Below are positions 1-5,189 of a DNA stretch of 5,189 nt, piece after piece. The notes under the pieces are model-generated. The model saw only the letters and a program-made list of their open reading frames with translations. It ran no database searches and was not told where the DNA came from. Source of the DNA: Bacteroidota bacterium (GTDB lineage Bacteria > Bacteroidota > Bacteroidia > Chitinophagales > Saprospiraceae); the NCBI GenBank assembly GCA_029573365.1, contig JAKQGD010000476.1, forward strand, positions 1 through 5,189, read 5' to 3'. Position 1 is the stretch's first letter. Each line of letters begins with the position of its first letter. The position numbers and the translations under genes were made by a program.

Positions 1-54
1 CTCATTCATCACCCTGCCTACAAGCCCTGTCACTCCTACTACAGCTAACTTCAT
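1..54 (-). CDS. asd: Aspartate-semialdehyde dehydrogenase, N-terminal fragment (cut by window edge)
   Basis: Read on the minus strand from an ATG at 54-52, the frame stays open for 18 codons to the window edge and gives MKLAVVGVTGLVGRVMNE. This is a beta strand followed by the glycine-rich GxTGxVG dinucleotide-binding turn that begins aspartate-semialdehyde dehydrogenases. That enzyme is NADPH-dependent and cytosolic, and makes L-aspartate semialdehyde from aspartyl phosphate on the route to lysine, threonine, methionine and diaminopimelate. The start is preceded by the A-rich bases AAAATA, as is usual in Bacteroidota. The gene is divergent from the 190-2037 gene. The other family with a similar start is N-acetyl-gamma-glutamyl-phosphate reductase (ArgC), but its turn is normally GxxGYTG, whereas GLVGRVM fits Asd better. 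Only 18 residues are visible, so the identification rests on this motif alone. Confidence 0.72.
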   Translation of the reverse strand, partial: MKLAVVGVTGLVGRVMNE

Positions 55-103
55 TATTTTGCCTGCTTAAGCTTTTAAAAAAAAATCATTTGAATAATGT
101 TTT

Positions 104-111
104 TATCTTTG
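104..111 (+). promoter_or_regulatory. Possible Bacteroidota -7 box upstream of the lamin-tail gene
   Basis: TATCTTTG matches the Bacteroidota -7 consensus TAnnTTTG exactly and lies 78 bases before the ATG at 190, inside the divergent region 55-189. A TTTG occurs at 89-92, but only 11 bases upstream of the box. The known -33 element (TTG/TTTG) is normally about 17-23 bases away, and no TTG sits at that distance here. The box is therefore a candidate only, supported by its exact match and its position. Confidence 0.35.
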
Positions 112-189
112 CTCAGTGACATGATTACCAACTTCAAGTCAACATTACCGGCCTCCTGACCAGACTTTAATGCAAATACACTTTTCAAA

Positions 190-2037
190 ATGAACCGCAA
201 AGATATAGTATCAGCCAGTATGCCACGCCCTCTTAAGGCAAGATATTTTGGTCTGTTTTGGTTAATGTTTTGTTATACATCTGCCTGGTGTCAGCTCAAC
301 CTCAATTTCAATTCAGGCAATCTAAACGAAGTAACCTGGTCCGGCAACACATCCCATTTTAAAATAAATACAGAAGGACAGCTGCAGCTGAATGCACCTG
401 CGGCCGGCGAATCCTCGATTTTTACAAAATTTAAAGTGCCTGCCGACAGCATACAGGTCGACATGTATTTCAAACTGCAGTTTGCCCCGTCCAATGACAA
501 TTACGGCAAGATTTATCTGTTTATGGACAATACCCTGGAGATAAATTCCAGTGGCTACTATCTCCGTCTCGGCGAAAACGGCAGCAATGACGCCATCCAG
601 GTGTGGAAACTCGACAACGGCACCCCGACTCTTATGGCTTCCGGACGTATGGCAGGCATCAGTGCCGACCCGGCCGATGCCCGCATTACAGTTAAAATTT
701 ACCGCAACGGCCTATGGCTGCTGAGTACCGATTATGCCGGCGGATTCCTGTTTGAAGAGGACCTTGTGTTTTCTGATCCTCAGATGACACTTCGGGACTC
801 CATGTATTTTGGCATTTACTGCAAATACACGTCATCGCGTACAGACAAGTTTTTTTACGACGATATCTCCTATAAAACTGTCGAAAAGGATACTGTTCCG
901 CCTGCCGTACTCAAGACAGAAATCATATCAGACAGTAGCATAAAGCTGACCTTTTCGGAAGTACCGTCAGAAGCCTCAGTCAAAAACGTGTCAAATTACG
1001 TGCTGGACAATGGTGGAGGCAGTCCGCAGACCATCACTTACAGCACTTCGATGCCCACAATGGTCCTACTTAATTTTGCTCCACAGACCATCGTCAGCGG
1101 CAGGTATTACAGACTAACCGTCAATGGCATCAAAGACAAGGCGGGCAATGACCGTCGACAGGATATATCGTTTGTGTTTCCCGTCAAACCCGCAGCCGGT
1201 GACCTGATTATCAACGAACTACTGACAGACCCATATACCGGGGGTGAAGATTTTGTGGAGCTGTACAACCATTCACAAAAGTTTATAAAAATGGACAGTC
1301 TCATCGTGAGAAACGCCCAGAAAAATGAAGAAAAAATGCTCCTCACCGATATGGTTTTATACCCCGGCCAATATGTTGCCATCTCTAAAAACACAGCATT
1401 TCTGGCTTCAACATACAATACACCTGATACGGCCAGGTTCCTGACTGCCACCCTGCCCTCTCTCAATGTGGACGGGGCCAACATCTCTATCATTTCACGC
1501 CATGCCGGCATCAGCACCACAATAGACTCATTTGAATACGACGAGTCCATGCATTTTATCCTCATCGATGAGACCAAGGGTGTGAGCATCGAAAGACTGA
1601 AGTTTAGTGGACTTACCAATGATCCTGCAAACTGGCATTCTGCAGCCACTCAGGTAAATTATGCTACGCCAGGATATCTCAACTCAAACCATACCCTGCC
1701 TGTCACTCCCGGTTCTGACCCAAACAGTTTAAGTCCTGACAGAAAAATCATAACGCCCGACGGCGACGGAACAGACGATTTTGTATTGTTAAACTATAAA
1801 CTGGAAAAAGCCGGCTACCTGGCTACTGCCAAAATATTTGACAGCGAAGGTTTTCCTGTGCTGGACCTGGCCAACAATTACCTGCTCGGTACAGAAGGTG
1901 CATTGAGGTGGGACGGGCAGGACGGTGAAGGTAATTACGCAAAGATGGGACCCTACATCATCCTCACAAGGCTCCTCCATCCTGACGGTGACGTGAAGGA
2001 ATTCAGAAACCTGGTAGTGGTTGCTCAAAAATTTTAA
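190..2037 (+). CDS. Secreted lamin-tail-domain (LTD) protein with Ig-like and FlgD-like C-terminal modules
   Basis: The 615-residue product appears exported. A basic N-terminus is followed by a hydrophobic stretch (about residues 19-33) ending AWC/Q, a likely signal peptidase I site; it is a poor lipobox because Trp precedes Cys. Residues about 36-230 look like a beta-sandwich (laminin-G/concanavalin-like). Residues 236-332, opening with DTVPPAV, resemble a bacterial SbsA-type Ig domain. Residues about 337-460 (LIINELLTDP, then EDFVELYN) are a lamin-tail domain. Residues about 515-615 (ITPDGDGTDD, RWDGQDGEGN, MGPYIIL) resemble the FlgD-like/gliding C-terminal fold, with Asp524, 526 and 529 forming a possible calcium loop. 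No catalytic motif is seen, so a structural, adhesive or surface-binding role is inferred. The ATG at 190 follows an A-rich TTTTCAAA; an ATG at 220 would give a more compact signal peptide. It leads the group continued by the 2045 and 2993 genes. Confidence 0.88.
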   Translation: MNRKDIVSASMPRPLKARYFGLFWLMFCYTSAWCQLNLNFNSGNLNEVTWSGNTSHFKINTEGQLQLNAPAAGESSIFTKFKVPADSIQVDMYFKLQFAPSNDNYGKIYLFMDNTLEINSSGYYLRLGENGSNDAIQVWKLDNGTPTLMASGRMAGISADPADARITVKIYRNGLWLLSTDYAGGFLFEEDLVFSDPQMTLRDSMYFGIYCKYTSSRTDKFFYDDISYKTVEKDTVPPAVLKTEIISDSSIKLTFSEVPSEASVKNVSNYVLDNGGGSPQTITYSTSMPTMVLLNFAPQTIVSGRYYRLTVNGIKDKAGNDRRQDISFVFPVKPAAGDLIINELLTDPYTGGEDFVELYNHSQKFIKMDSLIVRNAQKNEEKMLLTDMVLYPGQYVAISKNTAFLASTYNTPDTARFLTATLPSLNVDGANISIISRHAGISTTIDSFEYDESMHFILIDETKGVSIERLKFSGLTNDPANWHSAATQVNYATPGYLNSNHTLPVTPGSDPNSLSPDRKIITPDGDGTDDFVLLNYKLEKAGYLATAKIFDSEGFPVLDLANNYLLGTEGALRWDGQDGEGNYAKMGPYIILTRLLHPDGDVKEFRNLVVVAQKF

Positions 2038-2044
2038 TACAGGA

Positions 2045-2974
2045 GTGAAGAGATATATCAGCATTGGTAATAAACTGGTGGCAGCCATGATTGTACTCAT
2101 GACGATAGCCGCCGTCTTCCTACCTGTACTGGGCATATCTCCACTGATTCAGGATTATCTTGTACATTTTCTCATCTTTCTCATGTGTTCTGGATTTGTG
2201 GGCCTTATCATAAATAACAAAGTGGTGCTATACACCAGCTTTGGGTGTGCCGGCGTACTGGCCCTTTTCCTGAAAAACGCATCCAATATAACACTTAAAG
2301 ATCCTGAACTAAACCAAAACGAAAAAATCTCCATAGCCCACTTAAACCTCTCAGTCATCACCGGCATGGAGGATGTCATGAAACTGGTCTCGGACTCCAC
2401 TATAGAAATCATCTCGGTACAGGAATATACTCCTGACTGGGCCACCATTCTGCCGACCATCACGGAAAAATATCTGCCCTACCGCTACGAAGACGTAAGG
2501 GTAGACCTCTATGGAAAAGCCATTTTTTCAAGAACTCCACTTCTTAATAACCGTCTTGGCGAAAATAAGTCAGAACCACTTCTCATCTCCGAAATCGTCA
2601 AAGGCAATACAAAATTTACGCTGGTTTCTGCATACATTGCACCTGCCCTTGACAACTTATCGCGTTCTATAGCCGGAAAACAGTTTGAAGAACTGGAGAG
2701 ACTCATAAGTCAGCACCCTGCCAATTATATCGTCCTCGGCGAATTTAATCAGGTGTACTGGGCTCATGATATCATAAATCTCCGCGATAAAACAAAGCTG
2801 CTCAATAGCCGCCGGAATGTATCGCCCGCTTCACTCAAAATGCCTTACGACCACATCTTTTATTCGCCTCAGCTCGAATGTCATACTTTTGGCGAACTGA
2901 CCGACAATGAAGGCAACCATACGGGCTGCAAGGCAGTACTGCAGGTAGCTAGGGACAACAACCCCAGACAATGA
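2045..2974 (+). CDS. Membrane-anchored endonuclease/exonuclease/phosphatase-family protein with altered catalytic motifs
   Basis: From the GTG at 2045 the product is 309 residues. Three hydrophobic segments (about 11-31, 39-56, 60-78) are followed by an EEP (DNase I-like) domain from about 95 to the end. Family landmarks in order are HLNLS (Asn101), ISVQEY (metal-ligand Glu127), YGKAIFSRTPL (156-166), GEFN (232-235) with Trp239, YDHIFYSP (268-275) and GNH (290-292). Family members hydrolyse phosphodiester or phosphomonoester bonds; this substrate is unknown. The usual GDFN Asp is Glu233 and the usual SDH Asp is Asn291, so activity may be changed or lost. The frame is open from a TTG at 2021, which would overlap the previous gene by 17 bases. 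I chose GTG because related proteins commonly begin M-K-R shortly before the first membrane helix, like the VKRYIS here, and it falls 7 bases after the preceding stop. The ATG at 2087 is the other option. It is probably co-transcribed with its neighbours. Confidence 0.85.
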   Translation: MKRYISIGNKLVAAMIVLMTIAAVFLPVLGISPLIQDYLVHFLIFLMCSGFVGLIINNKVVLYTSFGCAGVLALFLKNASNITLKDPELNQNEKISIAHLNLSVITGMEDVMKLVSDSTIEIISVQEYTPDWATILPTITEKYLPYRYEDVRVDLYGKAIFSRTPLLNNRLGENKSEPLLISEIVKGNTKFTLVSAYIAPALDNLSRSIAGKQFEELERLISQHPANYIVLGEFNQVYWAHDIINLRDKTKLLNSRRNVSPASLKMPYDHIFYSPQLECHTFGELTDNEGNHTGCKAVLQVARDNNPRQ

Positions 2975-2992
2975 CACAAATCCCGCCTAAAC

Positions 2993-3451
2993 ATGACTTT
3001 GACCTATACCTGCAAACCATTTTACGAACTGAGCCTGGATGAATTGTACGACATCCTCAAGGCCCGCCAGGAAGTCTTTGTCGTCGAGCAAAACTGTCCT
3101 TATCAGGATGCCGATGATAAGGACAAATATGGATACCACTTCATGGGCAAGGACGATAACGGACTTATACATTGTTATACAAGGCTGCTTCCACCCGGCA
3201 TCTCCTACCCTGGATACTGCAGCATAGGCCGTGTAATAAACCGCATGACGGTCAGAGGCCAGGGACATGGCAAAAAACTTATGGAAGAATCCATTAAAAA
3301 AATAAAACAATTGTACCCGGGAACACCCATAAAGATAGGGGCCCAGGCCTATTTGCAAAGATTTTACGAAAACTTTGGATTCGTCGACATCGGCCAGCCG
3401 TACCTGGAGGACGGGATTCCTCATTTGATTATGGTGATGGAACGGCCATAA
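2993..3451 (+). CDS. elaA: ElaA-family GNAT N-acetyltransferase
   Basis: This 152-residue protein matches the ElaA branch of GCN5-related acetyltransferases along its whole length. Diagnostic segments are LKARQEVFVVEQNCPYQDAD (22-41), TRLLPPG (63-69), IGRVI (78-82), the acetyl-CoA pyrophosphate loop RGQGHG (88-93), IGAQAYLQRFYENFGF (115-130) and the C-terminal YLEDGIPHLIM (137-147). Its length is normal for the family and nothing is missing. It should be a soluble enzyme moving an acetyl group from acetyl-CoA to an amine; the physiological acceptor of ElaA proteins is not established. The ATG at 2993 lies 18 bases after the preceding stop and the gene is followed directly by a terminator, so it is probably the last gene of the 190-3451 transcription unit. 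It is not functionally tied to the two upstream genes in any way I can see. Confidence 0.93.
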   Translation: MTLTYTCKPFYELSLDELYDILKARQEVFVVEQNCPYQDADDKDKYGYHFMGKDDNGLIHCYTRLLPPGISYPGYCSIGRVINRMTVRGQGHGKKLMEESIKKIKQLYPGTPIKIGAQAYLQRFYENFGFVDIGQPYLEDGIPHLIMVMERP

Positions 3452-3459
3452 ATAAAAAA

Positions 3460-3490
3460 AGCCTCCTGCTTTCAGAAGGCTCTTTTTCTT
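3460..3490 (+). terminator. Intrinsic terminator after elaA
   Basis: AGCCT (3460-3464) pairs with AGGCT (3477-3481). Inside it, CTG (3466-3468) pairs with CAG (3473-3475) around a CTTT loop, separated by one C-A mismatch. The stem is followed by CTTTTTCTT. It starts 9 bases after the elaA stop codon. The A-rich run just upstream would supply a U-tract in the other orientation, but no minus-strand gene ends here. Confidence 0.8.
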
Positions 3491-3533
3491 CGCTAAAGAT
3501 TTTTCTCAATTATTTGAAAAGAATATCAATCAA

Positions 3534-3562
3534 GAGACTTTTGGTCTCAATAGTAAGAGACC
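3534..3562. repeat. Three-armed inverted repeat (GAGAC / GGTCTC / GAGACC)
   Basis: GAGAC at 3534-3538 can pair with GTCTC at 3544-3548 around a 5-base loop. Alternatively, GGTCTC at 3543-3548 can pair with GAGACC at 3557-3562 around an 8-base loop. The two hairpins share their central arm and exclude one another. AAGAGAC also occurs as a direct repeat at 3532-3538 and 3555-3561. It lies in the elaA-serA gap, downstream of the terminator and about 200 bases before serA. It could be a dyad for a regulator, an RNA switch or chance; no T-tract follows it, so it is not a typical terminator. Confidence 0.45.
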
Positions 3563-3737
3563 TTATGTTGTCAATTCGCTGCCTTTAAAGTCAAAAAATA
3601 ATATAATTAATTTTTCATAATTTGTATATAATTGTTTTACTGCATATTAAAAAAATAATTTTTATAAAAAAAATTACCGTCACGTTAATGATTATCTAAT
3701 ACAGCGTAGAGCCCTGTCCCATTTTTGGCATTCAAAG

Positions 3738-3745
3738 TACTTTTG
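3738..3745 (+). promoter_or_regulatory. Possible Bacteroidota -7 box of serA
   Basis: TACTTTTG fits TAnnTTTG exactly and ends 21 bases before the serA ATG, which would leave a leader of about 15 A-rich bases. The nearest TTTG upstream (3724-3727) is only 10 bases away instead of the expected 17-23, so the -33 half is not convincing. Confidence 0.4.
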
Positions 3746-3766
3746 TGACATCAAAAAATAAAATAC

Positions 3767-4714
3767 ATGAAGATCCTTGTCAATGATGGTATAGAGCCCA
3801 TAGGTAAAAAACTCCTTGAAGAAGCTGGGTTTGAGGTTGACCTCAATAAGATCGACCAGGCCGACCTGCTGGCACGTCTCAACAACTACGACGCCATATG
3901 TGTACGTAGTGCCACCAAGGTAAGAAAGGAACTCATCGATGCCTGTCCCAATATCAAAGCCATAGGCAGGGGTGGTGTAGGCCTTGACAACATCGACGTG
4001 GAATACGCCAGATCCAAAGGCATAGCAGTCATCAATACACCGGCAGCCTCATCCAGATCCGTCGGCGAACTCGCCATGGCTCATATGCTCGCTTTGTCAC
4101 GCTTTTTGCACCAGTCAAACAGACAAATGCCCGCTGATGGAAGCACCCGGTTTAACGACCTCAAAAAAGCGTATGCCAAAGGAGCAGAACTGGAAGGCAA
4201 AACCCTCGGTATCTTAGGCCTGGGCAGGATAGGCCAGGAGACAGCCCGCACGGCCCTCGGCATGGGTATGAAGGTAATTGCCTATGACCCCTATGTAGCT
4301 GAGGCTACCTTATCCGTAGGGCACTCTGACCTCGGATTTACCCATACCCTTCACACCACAAGCCTTGACAACCTGCTTTCTGCATCCGATTATATATCAC
4401 TACACATTCCGTCCGTGGATAAGCCCGTATTAGGTACAGAGGAAATCAACAAAACCAAAACAGGTGTCTTTATAATAAACTGCAGCCGCGGAGGAGCTGT
4501 GGATGAAGAAGCCCTGCTCGAAGCCTTAAATTCAGGGAAAGTGGCCGGAGCAGGTCTCGATGTTTTCGAAAACGAACCGACACCTCGACAGGAGCTGCTC
4601 TCCCACCCCAATATGTCTCTGTCTCCACATATCGGTGCTTCAACAGAAGAGGCTCAGAATAAAATCGGTGAGGAACTGGCTCTCAAGATGATTGCTGCAT
4701 TAAAGGGAGTCTGA
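3767..4714 (+). CDS. serA: D-3-phosphoglycerate dehydrogenase, short form without ACT domain
   Basis: The 315-residue product is a complete D-isomer-specific 2-hydroxyacid dehydrogenase, best read as the SerA type. It oxidises 3-phosphoglycerate to 3-phosphohydroxypyruvate with NAD+, the first step of serine synthesis, in the cytosol. The substrate-domain signatures VRSAT (46-50) and GRGGVGLDNID (67-77) are typical of phosphoglycerate dehydrogenase. The Rossmann motif is GLGRIG (151-156), with Asp174 in AYDPY favouring NAD over NADP. Catalytic residues are Arg241 (CSRGG), Glu270 (ENEP) and His288 (SPHIG). The protein stops right after the returning helix, so it lacks the ACT regulatory domain of longer SerA forms and is unlikely to show serine feedback through that domain. 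The ATG at 3767 follows a strongly A-rich leader and starts the conserved MKILVNDG strand. No serC lies downstream. A related hydroxyacid dehydrogenase of other specificity is possible but less likely. Confidence 0.92.
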   Translation: MKILVNDGIEPIGKKLLEEAGFEVDLNKIDQADLLARLNNYDAICVRSATKVRKELIDACPNIKAIGRGGVGLDNIDVEYARSKGIAVINTPAASSRSVGELAMAHMLALSRFLHQSNRQMPADGSTRFNDLKKAYAKGAELEGKTLGILGLGRIGQETARTALGMGMKVIAYDPYVAEATLSVGHSDLGFTHTLHTTSLDNLLSASDYISLHIPSVDKPVLGTEEINKTKTGVFIINCSRGGAVDEEALLEALNSGKVAGAGLDVFENEPTPRQELLSHPNMSLSPHIGASTEEAQNKIGEELALKMIAALKGV

Positions 4715-4726
4715 CCTTTCTGCTGA

Positions 4727-5189
4727 TCAATAGTAAGCTGACTTGCTTAGGTATTGCGTGACATACTCATGGATGCCGTCTTCCAGAGAAGTAAACTCAG
4801 CTTTGTACCCTGCTGCACGCACTTTGGCCATGTCGGCCTGCGTAAAATACTGATAGGTATCCCTTATGTCTTCCGGTGTGTCAATATAGGAAATGTTTTG
4901 TTTGAGCCCCATAGCTCTGAAGGTATTGGAAGCCAAGTCAAGGAAGGTCCTGGCCTGACCCGTACCAAAATTGTATATGTCCGATGGCTTGCCTTTGTGA
5001 TCCATAAAATACAAGATCATATCCAGGATGTCCCTGATGTAGATAAAGTCCCTGCTCTGGTGCCCGTCAGCAAAATCAGGCCTGTGTGAGCGGAACAGTT
5101 TCATGCCACCCGTAGCCCTTATCTGATTGTATGTGTGGAACACCACTGAAGCCATCCTGCCTTTGTGGTATTCGTTTGGGCCATAGACA
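4727..5189 (-). CDS. hldD: ADP-L-glycero-D-manno-heptose 6-epimerase, C-terminal part (cut by window edge)
   Basis: The minus-strand frame runs from the window edge to a TGA at 4729-4727 and gives 153 residues, roughly half of a family member of about 310-330. It opens inside VYGPNEYHKGRMAS, the conserved segment after the nucleotide-binding domain. It continues with LFRSHRPDFADG, QSRDFIYIRDILD, IYNFGTGQARTFLDLA, TPEDIRDTYQYFTQADM and RAAGYKAEFTSLEDG, all matching HldD (RfaD) C-terminal landmarks. The enzyme interconverts ADP-D-glycero- and ADP-L-glycero-manno-heptose, the last step of the heptose precursor used in lipopolysaccharide core. The GxxGxxG motif and the Y-x3-K catalytic pair would be upstream, outside the window. 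The internal Met at about 5155 is not the true start because homology continues before it. It converges on serA with a 12-base gap and no visible terminator between them. Confidence 0.93.
   Translation of the reverse strand, partial: VYGPNEYHKGRMASVVFHTYNQIRATGGMKLFRSHRPDFADGHQSRDFIYIRDILDMILYFMDHKGKPSDIYNFGTGQARTFLDLASNTFRAMGLKQNISYIDTPEDIRDTYQYFTQADMAKVRAAGYKAEFTSLEDGIHEYVTQYLSKSAYY

Larger units (their letters stand above)
3452..3766. other. Intergenic region between elaA and serA
   Basis: No coding frame of convincing length or composition is present on either strand in these 315 bases. From the left it holds the elaA terminator, the three-armed inverted repeat, a very AT-rich tract at about 3590-3675 that includes TATAATTG (3627-3634, one mismatch from TAnnTTTG), and the exact -7-like box near serA. 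No tRNA, known riboswitch or transposon end was recognised. The region is long compared with the other gaps in this window and probably contains the serA promoter. Confidence 0.6.

Noticed and set aside
2..70. Plus-strand open frame running from the window edge to a TAA, which could be the tail of an upstream gene
   Set aside because: The opposite strand of the same bases encodes a recognisable Asd N-terminus with its own ATG, which explains the open frame better.
1107..1649. 180-residue minus-strand open frame inside the lamin-tail gene
   Set aside because: It is the complement of a well-supported coding region with clear LTD and Ig motifs, and its translation shows no recognisable domain.
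3039..3227. 62-residue plus-strand frame inside elaA
   Set aside because: Out-of-frame overlap with the conserved GNAT sequence; no motif of its own.
2987..3424. 145-residue minus-strand open frame covering almost all of elaA
   Set aside because: The plus strand matches ElaA from end to end; the minus translation is an antisense shadow.
3452..3766. Small RNA or riboswitch controlling serA
   Set aside because: Only the alternative hairpins are visible; no known riboswitch core or second terminator is recognisable, so no RNA gene is claimed.
4754..5089. 111-residue plus-strand open frame at the right end
   Set aside because: The minus strand encodes unmistakable HldD motifs throughout this interval.
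1..5189. Novel defence, mobile or CRISPR system
   Set aside because: No repeat array, transposase, integrase, toxin-antitoxin pair or terminal repeats were found; most of the genes are ordinary housekeeping or envelope genes.

Overview
The window looks like chromosomal DNA from a member of the Bacteroidota. The first gene is a secreted lamin-tail-domain protein with an FlgD/gliding-type C-terminal module, a layout common in that phylum. Starts are preceded by A-rich stretches rather than clear Shine-Dalgarno sites, and two intergenic regions contain exact matches to the phylum's TAnnTTTG -7 promoter box. Genus cannot be fixed from the sequence. Four genes lie wholly inside the window, and a further one is cut by each edge.

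Left edge (1-189): the first 54 bases, read on the minus strand, encode the N-terminus of what is almost certainly aspartate-semialdehyde dehydrogenase. A short divergent regulatory region separates it from the first complete gene. Positions 190-3451 hold a tight plus-strand group of three genes: a 615-residue secreted multidomain protein, a membrane-anchored endonuclease/exonuclease/phosphatase (EEP) fold protein and an ElaA-type GNAT acetyltransferase. The group ends in a recognisable intrinsic terminator at about 3460-3490.

Positions 3452-3766 are a 315-base, partly very AT-rich intergenic region. It contains the terminator, a three-armed inverted repeat that can fold in two mutually exclusive ways, and a promoter-like box close to the next gene. 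Then come serA (3767-4714, short ACT-less D-3-phosphoglycerate dehydrogenase) on the plus strand and, after only 12 bases, the convergent 3' half of hldD (ADP-L-glycero-D-manno-heptose 6-epimerase) on the minus strand, running off the right edge.

The genes do not form one obvious pathway: amino-acid biosynthesis (asd, serA), envelope sugar biosynthesis (hldD) and a three-gene group of exported, membrane and cytosolic proteins with no evident shared role. I do not see a mobile element, CRISPR array, RNA gene or defence system. The least ordinary item is the EEP protein, whose two most diagnostic catalytic motifs are altered (GEFN for GDFN, NH for DH).
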